From positions 1,349,819-1,413,818 of the forward strand of contig NZ_FWWY01000001.1 in the NCBI RefSeq assembly GCF_900176145.1: a stretch of 64,000 nucleotides of DNA, given 5' to 3'. This document shows, in pieces, positions 1 to 10,700 of the stretch. The notes under the pieces are model-generated. The model was not told the DNA's origin. It searched no databases and was given only the letters and a program-made list of their open reading frames with translations. How positions within the stretch are numbered: the first letter of the stretch is position 1; the number at the start of each line of letters is the position of its first letter. The DNA comes from Sulfobacillus thermosulfidooxidans DSM 9293 (GTDB lineage: Bacteria > Bacillota > Sulfobacillia > Sulfobacillales > Sulfobacillaceae). The position numbers and the translations under genes are program-made.

Positions 1-864
1 TTGCCAAAGACTGCCGTTCGATGCGGGTAAGGCGGTTGCTGAGCCATAGATGGCGACATTGCTGGATGCTGAAATGTTACTCACATGGGTAATGCTTACC
101 GGAGTTCCCTGGCTATTTTGGGCTGCGACAAACATGTTAAAAGGCAAACCCGCGGGAATAGCATGGGTGATATCTGGATTCCAGCTGAGCAAGCTAATGA
201 GATCCCCGGAACCCGAAGGAAATTGTTGCAGATATGTGGGCGTCTCGTTGAATTGAAAGGCACTGAGGGATCCTGCTTGCCCTGAACTTTCTGGATGGGC
301 CGTCACCGTGGGACGGGAGTGGGGCAACAGGTGCACTTTGGTCAAGGTCATTTGATGGACAATGTGAATAGGCGTAAGCCCATTCACACTCCAAATATTG
401 GGGGAGACCGGGATGGCTGGATTATTGACATGGGCAGGCACATTCACCGTGACTAAAAATCCCTGCACACGCTGAATATGCCAACCAGCGGCTTTAAGGC
501 TTTTAAATGCCTCGTGCCACTGTGTAGGAGACGGGCCAAAACGCTTCATCAGCGCACGAGGACTCAAAAAATGATGGTATAAGGGACTTCCAACTTGGCT
601 GACGGCTTGGCTATATTGTTCAAGGGCCTTGATTTTACTGGGACTGTCAATCAAAACAAACAGGGTTTTGGGCCGGGACAAATCTTTTAAGTGGTGCATT
701 TCGGCCACGAGCGATGATGTTTGGTAAAAATTGGTTCTCGGTAATTGTTTGACCATCTTGGCATTAAGACTGTTCAGGTGAACGACTGGCAGCGGGGGCG
801 AAGAGGAAGGCGTGAGAGAACCTGCAACTGTCGATAAGAGAATGAGTAGCGAATGAGCAAGCAC
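1..864 (-). CDS. Sedolisin-type (S53) acid protease, N-terminal part
   Basis: The reading frame runs off the left edge of the window, so only the first 288 codons are visible. It starts at a GTG preceded by AAGGAGGAC 6 nt upstream. Residues 1-20 form a hydrophobic signal segment. Residues about 75-140 carry the pattern of the pro-kumamolisin activation domain: a conserved SPLYHHFLSP stretch near residues 93-102, then RFGPSPTQW and a GW.(I)..V.G..V.V strand. Sedolisins are secreted serine-carboxyl peptidases with the catalytic set E-D-S that mature by cleavage of this propeptide at low pH, which suits an acidophile. The catalytic residues lie outside the window, so activity cannot be judged. 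It is transcribed away from the surface-protein genes. Confidence 0.75.
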   Translation of the reverse strand, partial: MLAHSLLILLSTVAGSLTPSSSPPLPVVHLNSLNAKMVKQLPRTNFYQTSSLVAEMHHLKDLSRPKTLFVLIDSPSKIKALEQYSQAVSQVGSPLYHHFLSPRALMKRFGPSPTQWHEAFKSLKAAGWHIQRVQGFLVTVNVPAHVNNPAIPVSPNIWSVNGLTPIHIVHQMTLTKVHLLPHSRPTVTAHPESSGQAGSLSAFQFNETPTYLQQFPSGSGDLISLLSWNPDITHAIPAGLPFNMFVAAQNSQGTPVSITHVSNISASSNVAIYGSATALPASNGSLWQ

Positions 865-1073
865 GAAGATGTCCTCCTTGAAATTCCACGAAACACACTG
901 AAGGAACCGTCAATTGTTATCCGTAAATATTCGCCACAATGACGCAAAGTCCTCTTTTGACGCGATAGCAGTTCACCATGGTCACCGCGATAAAAAAGCA
1001 AAAACGATAAAATGAGCAAAAAACCAGTGTCTAAATATTTATTTTATTTTTCTGCAGCAATAGTGCATCCGTA

Positions 1074-1101
1074 TTGGAAAATATTTCGTATTTGTTAATA
1101 G
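1074..1101 (+). promoter_or_regulatory. Possible sigma-A promoter of the first surface-protein gene
   Basis: TTGGAA (1074-1079) and TAATAG (1096-1101) are separated by 16 nt and lie about 60 nt upstream of the chosen ATG at 1164, in an AT-rich stretch between divergent genes. It is a fair match to the vegetative consensus but is unproven. The rest of 865-1163 shows no gene. Confidence 0.35.
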
Positions 1102-1163
1102 AAGATATGATTTTGTCTTCAAGGCGTCATGATATGGGTCAATGGATTGTGGGAGGCGTTTTT

Positions 1164-3170
1164 ATGACATTGAAAAAAAGTTCTGGGCTGGCGTTAGCAT
1201 CCGCAACGGCAGCATTAGCATTGTTTCCGCTGACAGCATTTGCGGCATCGAGTACCCCAGTACTCATGGCAAGCACGAAATTAGCCAGTGCCGGTCAATC
1301 AGTAACCTATACGGTCGAAGATCCCTCTGCTACCGCATCAACTGAGTATCAATTTTGGGTGGAGACTCCTGCTGGACAATGGATGGTTTCACAAAATTAT
1401 TCTGCGTCAAATCACTTAACCCTCAATAATGTGAAAGCTGGTACCTATGAAGTGGTGGCCTATGCTCTCAACCAAAGCGAGGTGCAGGCTCGCGACTGGT
1501 CGATGGCGATGCCAACTACTCCAGACAGTTTATATGTGAATGCTTCGGTATCCCTTAATGTGACATCGACAACCTCCTCATCAGGCTCGGTGACCGCGAC
1601 GGTCACGGTTAACGCGGTCAATATTGGAAATGCCGTGTATCAATTGTGGTGGAAAACTCCAACGGGAAACTGGCATGCAAGTGGTAACTATCAATCCTCG
1701 AATACTTTCACATTACCTTTAACAGAAAATGGTAGTTATCAATTCGTCGCGTTTGCGAAACCGCCTGCCGCGGTATCAAGTTACGTCGGTGCATTAGCGA
1801 GTAGTGCCAAAACCATATCTGTTTCCGCTCCCGCGGCTATGGTGATGCTCTCGCCTGCTGTTAGCAGCTTGCACACATCAAGTGGTGGTCTTGACCCCGT
1901 GATGGTCACTGTGCTTAACGCTAAAGGCGAACAGGTAATGAACTTCAATGGGAGTGTCACCGTTACCGATACCGAAGGTCTCTTAATGAATGCGTCAGGA
2001 AAACCGGTGAGTTCCATCACGGTTCCTATTCAAAATGGCATGGGTCAGGTTCAAGTCATGGCGGGGAGCACAGCCGGCACCGATCAATTGATGGCATCGG
2101 GATTAACGGCCGCGACTGGTAGCGAAACGGCTCAATCCGTTACTTATCAACCAACGTGGGTGACGATGCGAGATTACGGCGGGAACATCAGCCAGCTCAA
2201 TACCATTGCCCCGGTGGCCAGTACGGTGGACAGTACCAACGGCGACCAAAATCCCTATGGATTAACGTTCGATAGCTTCAAAGGATCTTCCACGGCGCCT
2301 AACCCCTATTACGGCGACTTACTCGTATCGAACTTCTCCAATAAAGCGGGAAGTAACGGCGATGGTACCACCATTGAAGCCATTAATCCCACGACGGGTG
2401 CGGTAAAGACTTTCGCCAGCACAGCAGATGGACCAGTTGCTTTGGCGGTCAGTCCCAAAGGGCCGTTATGGATTGCAAACTTCGGAAGCAATGGTACCAA
2501 TGGCAATGATGAAGTGTTGGCACCGAATGGCACCACCTTTAAAAATGGTGGCAGCATTATAACCAATTCGAATTTGGATGGACCATGGGGTCAAGTTTTT
2601 GTACAAAACGCGACATATCCGGCCTTCTTGGTGACCAATGCCTTAAACGGTACCATTGATGCCATGTACGGATTTGCACCGCCGAACTTCAACACCGACA
2701 CCAAGTTCCTTGAAATTGGTAGCGGCTTAGCCCACTCCGGAACAACCGCCAATAATGTTCAAGGACCGCAAGGCATGGTCTATGATCCCACCACCCATAT
2801 GGTTTATGTCACAGATACCGCGGACAATTCCATTCGGGCGTTCTACTGGAATGGACCCAACACCCCGAACCAGGGACAAGGGCAGCTTATCTACCAAGGC
2901 GGCGCTTTAAATGCCCCGGTGGGAATCACCTTAGATCCCTTGAACGGAGACTTGCTGGTGGTGAACCAAGGCAACAACAACTTGGTAGAAATCGACTTGA
3001 ACAACGGCAATGCCTTTGTGGCGGGACAAAAAGTGCTTGATAACACCCCGGTGAACCCCACAACCGGTGCCGGTTCAGCGCTCTTTGGAGTCTATGCAAT
3101 GGACAACAACGGCCAATTGAACGTCTTCTTCACCGACGACAACACCAACACGCTCGATGTGTTGAAATAA
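1164..3170 (+). CDS. Secreted surface protein: two YQFW modules plus beta-propeller
   Basis: The protein has 668 aa. The ATG at 1164 is chosen over upstream in-frame starts because GGGAGGC lies 7 nt before it and a clean signal peptide follows (KK, a hydrophobic run, then AFA-A near residue 27). Residues about 60-125 and 155-225 are two copies of a module with the core YQFW/YQLW, a GxW turn, 'NY', a hydrophobic 'F.L' strand and 'Y.VV.YA'. This resembles the triple-tyrosine (Y_Y_Y) domains of clostridial surface proteins. An Ig-like stretch follows. Residues about 340-668 contain NHL/SMP-30-like propeller repeats (for example DGPVALAVSPKGPLWIANFG and GPQGMVYDP...VYVTDTADNSI). It is probably a cell-surface binding protein; the ligand is unknown. 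A terminator follows directly. Confidence 0.75.
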   Translation: MTLKKSSGLALASATAALALFPLTAFAASSTPVLMASTKLASAGQSVTYTVEDPSATASTEYQFWVETPAGQWMVSQNYSASNHLTLNNVKAGTYEVVAYALNQSEVQARDWSMAMPTTPDSLYVNASVSLNVTSTTSSSGSVTATVTVNAVNIGNAVYQLWWKTPTGNWHASGNYQSSNTFTLPLTENGSYQFVAFAKPPAAVSSYVGALASSAKTISVSAPAAMVMLSPAVSSLHTSSGGLDPVMVTVLNAKGEQVMNFNGSVTVTDTEGLLMNASGKPVSSITVPIQNGMGQVQVMAGSTAGTDQLMASGLTAATGSETAQSVTYQPTWVTMRDYGGNISQLNTIAPVASTVDSTNGDQNPYGLTFDSFKGSSTAPNPYYGDLLVSNFSNKAGSNGDGTTIEAINPTTGAVKTFASTADGPVALAVSPKGPLWIANFGSNGTNGNDEVLAPNGTTFKNGGSIITNSNLDGPWGQVFVQNATYPAFLVTNALNGTIDAMYGFAPPNFNTDTKFLEIGSGLAHSGTTANNVQGPQGMVYDPTTHMVYVTDTADNSIRAFYWNGPNTPNQGQGQLIYQGGALNAPVGITLDPLNGDLLVVNQGNNNLVEIDLNNGNAFVAGQKVLDNTPVNPTTGAGSALFGVYAMDNNGQLNVFFTDDNTNTLDVLK

Positions 3171-3202
3171 AGGGTATTACCCCATCAAAACGGTTTGATT
3201 CG

Positions 3203-3250
3203 ACCCCGGTCTCTTTTTCCCAACGGGAAGGAGACCGGGTTTTGTTTTGT
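3203..3250 (+). terminator. Rho-independent terminator after the propeller protein
   Basis: CCCGGTCTC pairs with GAGACCGGG across a short loop that itself contains CCC/GGG, followed by TTTTGTTTTGT. It lies 35 nt after the stop codon. Confidence 0.8.
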
Positions 3251-3422
3251 GTTTTCTCAAGAGGCTCTTGTGCACACATGGATAATTCCAGATGAATTTC
3301 CTAATTTGTCTGAAATTGGATCAGGTCTCCAAAGAGGACTCTCCTCTCTATTGTCGAATTGTGTCGAAGTCAGTCGGGTCTATCGATTGACGAGAGCTCA
3401 TAGGATGAGGAGAGGATAGGGA

Positions 3423-6400
3423 GTGTCAAGACGCTTTTGGGGACTGATGGGTGTGGTGGTAAGTCTGATGATCGAAGGGGAGGGGATTTTAGCGCCTGTT
3501 GCGAGCGCGGCAACTGTTCCTACAGTGGAATCTTTAACCGTTCATAAAGCCTCTTTGAATGGGATTACAAAGATATCTGCGTACGGTGAGGATCCAGACG
3601 GAATAGTGGAATATCAATTTTGGGTGGAGAATAACCAAGGTTGGTCCATGGTGCAAAACTATTCACCCACGAATACGTTCACATTACCCTCGTCCTCTAG
3701 CAGTGAGGTTGTTACGGTCTATGCCGTGGATAGAACAGCTGTAGAATCAGGACAGTGGCAGAGGGCTCTTGCGCAAACGCTTATTATCAACCATCACAGT
3801 AGCGTCTTGTTTTCATCACCGCCCACAGGCACTGTGGGTAATGCGGTGACATTTAAGGCTACGGCCCAAAATCTCGTTCAAACGGTGTATCAATACTGGA
3901 TCGAAAATCCGCAAGGAGAATGGCGTGCCAGTGGCAATTACCGTTCATCATCTGCGTGGACGTATACGCCATCACGTCCTGGTACGTATCATATTGTCGT
4001 GTATGCCAAAGATCTGATGGCTCCCAATGACGCCCAAGATGCCGTGTGGTCCGATCAAACCTTAACGGTCGCGCCTGTTGTGCCGCAAGGTTACCAGCTG
4101 AGTACGGCTTTAGCCAATCCGACTTTAGCACTCCATCAACCTAACGCATTGTTGTTAGGTCACATCGCGCAGGTAGAAGCCACGGTGCGTAATGCCGACG
4201 GGCAACCAGTGGCGGATGTTCCCCTATTATTTACGGCAACCAATGATTCGAATCCCAATGACCATGTCAGTTTTGCTCAAGGGTTAAATGATGAAGCCTA
4301 CACCAATCAAAACGGGGAGGCCCTGGCCGATATCTATGTGAGTAATCCGTCGGATCCGTCTTCATCTCAGCTCGCCCAAGATGCCTCCGCGATAACCCTT
4401 GTGGGTTATACTGTTTCCCTTCCGCAAGATCCTCTTGTGGATCCAGTGACGAATACGGTTGCTTATGGAGCCTATATCCCGCCAAATTTGACGGTTTCGG
4501 GGACGAATTCTTCTATGACCGAGCCTATTTACCGAAATACTCTGGTCCAAAACACCGCATATCTTCGCTGGCAGACTGCTGGGCAAGCGAGCCATTTTCA
4601 AATGAGTGGCCAATATCTTTTGCCCGTGGTGCCGCAAAATGGGGTGGTAACCATTCCTGTAAATTATGAGTCGGGCGCTTACGGCCCTGATGTTACCGAA
4701 ACGTCCACTGCCCAAGGATTTCCGGTCATTCCCATTGCGCCGGGGTTCAACGCCGCACAGATTGAACTCACGCAGCTGGGATTATCTTCGGGCTCGTCTT
4801 TTACGGTGGATTTTACGGAGGTAGGCAATAGTACTCCTGAGTGGACTAAAACCATAACAGGGCCTGTGCACTTCAATGACCGGATTATTCAAATTCCGGC
4901 ATCCCCGGTGGGCGGGCAATTGACATTTCGTTTGCAATCAGGAACGGTTGTGAATCCGGCCACGGCAACAGGTGTTAGTATCGGTTCGGTGGTAGTGGAT
5001 GCTGGGCAAAATCCTGGTAGTGAAGTGTTGCCCGCCTCTTTGCCGGTCACGTGGTCTTCTGTTCCGGTGAGCTATGGACCCTGGCAAAGTCTTTCGCCCG
5101 AAGAGGCCGCCCTATATCTGGGACAGAGTGCGCCCTCTTCCTCGGATGTCAGTTACCAGTATAAAGTGCCAGCATTTCCGGAAGTGGGCAATGCCGTGTT
5201 GGAGGAAATGGTCAATGGCCAACCACAAGCCTATTACTGGATTCCGACCACAAATAACGGCGCCAACCAAAACGTGTTATTAAGTCCTCCTGCTCAAGGT
5301 TCTGTGGCCATGCCTATTTCCCCTGCGTCTTTAACCCCACTCCTATTGACCACGAATAGCCATGAAAGCACGTGGACCCTGTCTTCGCAGCAAGTCGGTC
5401 AGAGCGAAATTGTGGCGCAAGTCACCCCAGATCAAAATCCCAGGCCTAGTGATACGCTTTATTCATATGTCGGCTGGGTGCCTAGCACTCCGGGCAATAA
5501 TTTTGTCTCGCAATATGCCTTGGCAGGTCAACAGGTGGTTCTGAGCGCAACGGTGCGAGATGAAGCTGGCAATGTGGTGCCGGCAGCGCCCGTGAATTGG
5601 TCGGTACAAGGCGGCGTGAATGTGATTCAACAAGAGGCGACGACCAACAGCCAAGGTGTCGCCACCATCATTTTGAGTGCTGCCGATGCGAAGACGGCCG
5701 TGGTGGAGGCAAGCAGTCCCGGCGAGCAAGTTGCCTTAAGTGATTTACCCGATCAAGTGCCCTTTACGGCGGCGAAAATTCACTTTGTGAGCTGGCATTG
5801 GCATGAGATGGCGATTCCGTCTTTGTCTTTTGCTGTCGGCAGTACGCACGAGATTGGGATCATGGCTGAAGGGCTCACCGCATCCAATCACGCCGTTCCC
5901 TTATCAAACATGGCTTTCACTCTTTCCCAAAGCGGTGTGGGTAATGCACGCATACTGTCTAATACGGCGAATTCCCCGGTCGGCATTATTCGCTTGTCCT
6001 CGGATCAGGCAGGGAATCAAGATCTCTCGATTTCTCCTGCAGTCACCCAACCCGAGTTGATGATTGACGGTCAACAGGACGTGGGTCAGGGACCGATTTC
6101 TGGGATTGCCCCAGCAGCCATAACCGTAAACTTTACAGCCAATGGCGGGAATTTATCGCTTCACGTTCCTTCTTCGCTGTCAGCCATTGGCACCGTGGTG
6201 CCCATTGATGTCATCGTGACGGATAGATTTGGCAATCCCATTGTTGGGCAGCCCGTCTCCTTTAGCTTGTGGCCGTCATCTGGAGGTACGGCGGGATTAA
6301 GTAGTACTCAAGGAGTGACCAATGCACAAGGATTGGCACAGGTGTTTTTAAGTGGGGGCAGTGTGGGCGAAATGGATGAAGTGGGGGCAAGCCTCGCTGG

Positions 6401-7053
6401 ACAAAGTCCCCAAACCACTCTGATTCAATGGCAAAATTCCACAGGGGCTCAAATGGCCCTGGTGAATGCTGAAATCGGTGGCAGTACCACTCCCAATACG
6501 CTGATGTTGACGATGAGCCGTCAGGTCAATCCTCATACTGTCTTGGCCAATGGTTCGCAATTTCAACTGGAGGATATGAGCACGGGTCAGATGTATCAAA
6601 TTGCCCATGCCACCGCCTCGGGGAATACCGTCACCTTAACCCTGGATTCCTCAAACCCCGTGTTAAACTTCAATAACCAAATCTATCAGGTGAGTGTTGC
6701 GCCCGTCACAAGTGATGGCGTGACATCTGCGGTAATGGACGAGCAAAACCAAGCGGCTCATAACGAGGTTACGTTTTTAACGCCATCAAGTCCCTCGATC
6801 ACGGCATCTATATCATCAGGTACACTCACAATCGTGTTAGGCAATGGGCAAGGGAATATTCCACAAGGACTCAGTGTCAGCGTGGTTCCCAGTAACGCTC
6901 AAGCATCTATCAATAACGGGATTCCAGGGGCTGTGTATCAAAGTACAAAGTGCCAGTACAACGAATACCGAAACAATTTCTGTTCCAATTTCTGGCCCTG
7001 CAGGAACCATTTATACGATTAATTTCGACGGTATATCTGGTACCTGTTCATAA
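3423..7053 (+). CDS. Large secreted multi-Ig-domain surface protein, 3' frameshift
   Basis: It starts at GTG 3423, preceded by AGGATGAGGAGAGG, with a signal peptide of about 28 residues. Two YQFW-type modules lie near residues 60-125 and 150-220. Long Ig-like/invasin (Big_1-like) repeats follow; typical cores are 'VRNADGQPVADVPLLF' (about residue 250), 'VRDEAGNVVPAAPVNW' (about 705) and 'VTDRFGNPIVGQPVSF' (about 925). The frame as written ends at 7022 with an atypical cysteine- and asparagine-rich tail. The +1 frame from the GGGG run at 6927-6930 instead continues with a normal Thr/Ser-rich beta-strand end (TNTETISVPISGPAG...) and stops at 7053, just before a terminator. The natural C-terminus is therefore probably out of frame, through a one-base indel, a sequencing error or slippage. 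It is a surface or S-layer-associated adhesin by inference. Confidence 0.7.
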
Positions 7054-7068
7054 ACTGATACGAAATAT

Positions 7069-7111
7069 GGCGAAAGAAGGGACGATTCCTGTCGCCTTCT
7101 TTCGCTTTTTT
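7069..7111 (+). terminator. Rho-independent terminator after the Ig-repeat protein
   Basis: GCGAAAGAAGG (7070-7080) pairs perfectly with CCTTCTTTCGC (7095-7105) and is followed by TTTTTT. It begins 16 nt after the stop codon of the shifted frame (7053), which supports that frame as the original end of the gene. Confidence 0.85.
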
Positions 7112-7438
7112 GGGTAATTAGACAATAGAAACGTTGGAATAATGGTTGATACCACTATTGACCTCACTCATCGTAATGAGTACCATTATGAATGGTTCAG
7201 GAATATCATTCCTCCATCGGGATATTTCTCCTTTTTTCGAGAAAAATCTCCCAATGAAAAGAGGATTTTCCAAACTGACCACGAATTGATTGGTAGAAAG
7301 GTTGAAACCACCCACAATGTATCGGTGAATGGAATGGTTCGCCTTTCGGGTAGGCAGGAGAAGACGAGCCTCGCGTCTAAAAAAGCAACCATATTCAGGG
7401 AATTCCTGAAAGTTGCAGGAGGTGAGAGGTGGTACGTT

Positions 7439-7648
7439 GTGGCCAATTTTTATGGACGGTCCCGCGCCTACGTATCATTCCAAGTCCGCCTTACACCTGA
7501 GCTTAAAGAACGGCTTTTACGTCGGTCTTACGAGACCGGACAAAGCCAAGTGGCTATAGTCAACGCGGCTCTGGAGTATTATCTCGATAACGTGGCCGGG
7601 ATTATGCCCGGAACGAAGCAAGAACCTCCGGGTAATCCGGAAGGATGA
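7439..7648 (+). CDS. Small ribbon-helix-helix (CopG-like) protein
   Basis: The visible domain is about 45 residues: a strand (YVSFQVRL) followed by two helices (TPELKERLLRRSYETG and SQVAIVNAALEYYLDN), the usual layout of MetJ/Arc/CopG DNA-binding proteins. The frame is open back to an ATG at 7142, but the upstream 99 residues look non-protein-like. A consensus AGGAGGTGA at 7417-7425 precedes GTG 7439 by 13 nt, which is longer than usual, so the start is uncertain. It lies 78 nt before the large GC-rich surface-protein gene and may regulate it or itself. No toxin partner is adjacent. Confidence 0.5.
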   Translation: MANFYGRSRAYVSFQVRLTPELKERLLRRSYETGQSQVAIVNAALEYYLDNVAGIMPGTKQEPPGNPEG

Positions 7649-7726
7649 CACAGAAATTTAACAACAAAAAGCTTTTCATGCAAGTGAATTTCAATGCAGG
7701 ACTCATTTTGAGGAGGTTTTTCAACC

Positions 7727-10700
7727 TTGGCTAAAAATATTGCGAAAAAAGCCAGTGGAGTCGCTCTTGGCTCGTCTATGTTTTTGTTGTCCATGTTGCC
7801 AACGGCGAGTGCCTTTGCAGCTAGCGCTCCCGCTGTGGTAAGCGTAAGTTTAAGCTCCGAACAAGGCACCGTGGCGGTCGGCAATCCCGTATCATTTACT
7901 GCAACTGCAACACAAACTGGAAGTGGTACTCCGCTTTACCAGTTCTGGTATCAAGGTCCTCACGGCAACTGGCATGGAACCAACTGGAGCACTAACAATA
8001 CCTTCCAGTTACCCCCTTTGGAGCAAGGAAGCTATGAGGTTGTTGTCTACGCCAAAGATAAAGGGCAAAGCGTTCCGGTCGACTCTGAAGCCACCAACAC
8101 TAATCAGTTCGTGAACGTGGACTCCAGTGCTACCTTAACCGCCCCGAGTCTTACCAATGTGGCTCCGGGAACAACCTTAAACTTCACAGCTAGTTCTAAA
8201 AACTTAACCAACCCGGTTTACCAGCTCTGGATTCAAAAACCTGACGGCACATGGTTCTCAAGCGGTCCTTACCAGTCCTCACCAGACTTCTCCGTAACTG
8301 CAGATGTTGCGGGTGATTACAAAGCTGTTTTGTTTGCTAAAGACCTTAATGCGCCTCAAGACGCTCAATTTTCAGAGTTCTCCAAAGCCACATTTGACGC
8401 CTTCGGTCAAGCGGCGGCGGTGAAACTCTCGGCAGCTTCGTCCAGCCTCGTGGCCGACGGCCAAGCGACCGACACCATCACCGCGACGGTTGTGGATGCG
8501 AACGGGAACCCGGTCGCGAACTACAACGGGACCATTTCTTTCCAAGGAACGGGAAATGGTAAAGACGCCAACCACAACTACACCCCTTACGTGACCACGT
8601 CAAGCGGCGCCTATATCGAGGGTGGCAGCGTCGACACCTCGACGAACGTGGAGACCTTTAATGTGGTCAACGGCAAAGCGACCTTGACCGTTGTGGCGCC
8701 CACGAGTATAACGGGAACCAGTGACAGCATCCAAGTGAACTGGACCGACCCCAATGGCAGCACCCAGAACGCCTCCACCACTGTACACTACAGTACTGCT
8801 CAGGCCCAGGCCTTCAAGCTGAGCACGCCATCGAGCCTTTTGTCGGCGGGCGGCTCGATTACCGTCCCGATCCAAGTTCTTGACCAAGCGGGCAATCCTG
8901 TCACGTTGAACCAAGACTACACGGTGACAGCGACGGTCACGGGGGACGCGTACTTCCCGGGAAACACGCAATCGCAAACGTTCACCTTTGCGGGGGGGCA
9001 GGGGTCTGTTACATTGGATGCGCCCAGTTACGCCTCCGGACCGGTGACCCTGTCGGTGTCGGGATCGATATCTGGCGGCGCGACCTTAAATAGCGCGGCC
9101 ACTACCTTGACGGTAGGCGAACCGGGTACTGCGGCGAAGTTAGCCGTGAACTTGCCGAGCAACAATCCGTACCTCATCAACGGCCAAATCAGTGCGGATA
9201 ACACGAGTCAAACCGTGGATCTCAGCGGAACGGTTGAGGATGCTAACGGCTTTACCACCACGAAGAGCGCCCCAAGTAGCGTGAAGTACACCATCACCAT
9301 GGGTGGATCGACGGTGACCACCGGGACGGTTCCCGTGACGAACGGAACGTTTGTGGTGCCCTTTGGCGGGAGTACGACCACGTTTGGCACGGCGGGCACC
9401 TACACCGTGACGGTCTCTGCGTCGGGATTAGCGAGTGCCTCGCAAAATGTGATCGTGGTCCCGGGGCAAGCCGCCGCGCTGACGATTACGCCCTCGGTGG
9501 CGACCTCCGATGTGTTGGCGTCGAATCCGACGACGACGGTGACGGCTCAATTGCAGGACGCGGAAGGTAACAATGTCGCGCAAGCGGGACAGACCGTCGA
9601 CTTTTATGTGACCGGACCGAGTGGAAGCCAACTGAATGGCGGCACGACCTATACCTCCGCGTCGACGCCGCTCGCGGTGACGACCAACGGAAACGGGCAA
9701 GCGTCGGTGACTTTGACGCTGCCAACGGGCGTGGGCAATACGGCCACTGTAACCGCGATGTGGAACGGCCATTCGCAGACCACCGGGACCATTAAGGAAG
9801 TGGGATTGGCCACGACCAATGTGAGCGTGACCCCGGGTCAAACCACCGCGTATCCGGCGGGGACCGCGGCTGGGAATGCGACCACCCCGATGTTCACCAT
9901 TAAGGCGACGGATAATTACGGCGATTTGGCTAACGGCGATGTGCTCCGCGTGACCCTGCCGCAAGGACTCTTTGGCGGCGCAGACGTGGCGAGTAACTTC
10001 GTCGGCGGTACGGCAACCCCGGTTGCGGGTAGCAACAACCTCGAATATGATGTCACCACGGCGGGGCAGCCGATCACATTCTATGGCGCGACCCCACAAA
10101 CCGTCGGGAATTACACGATTAAGGTGCAAGACCTGAGTGCGCCGACGCAACCGTCCGGCGTGGCTAACGTGGCGGTGACGGCCGGAGCGCTCCAAGGCTT
10201 CGCGTTGTTCAGCAATGGAACGGATCTCGCGCAAAGCGGTGCAACCGCGGTGTCGGTTCCGAGTGATTCGACCATGTCATTTACCGTGTCACCCGTGGAT
10301 GCCGGGGGCAATATTATCCCGGCCGATGCTGCGTACGTGGTCACATTGCCCACGATTAATGGCATCACCTGGGAGAACACCGCCGGAATCCCCATTACGA
10401 GCGTCACTATCGCGGCCGGACAAACGAGTGCGACCGTGGTGGCAGCCAATAGTGCGGCCAGTGCGGTGACTGTGGGACCCTCTAATGCGACCGTGACGGG
10501 AGCCCCAGATACCACCTCGGTGAAGGTGACGGGCACCACGACGTTGGGGACCGGATCCTCCACAGTCTTCACGGTGACGACGGTGAACAGTAGCGGGCAA
10601 GCACTGCCCAATGAAACGGTGTACTTGTCGGTGCCGACCAGTGAGGGAACCCTCAGTGCTGCGCAAGTCGTCACCAATAGTCAGGGGCAAGCGAGCTTCA

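Noticed and set aside
9428-10234. Long open frame of 268 codons on the minus strand
   Set aside because: It lies wholly inside the GC-rich surface-protein gene, has an Arg/His-rich composition typical of antisense shadow frames and no ribosome binding site.
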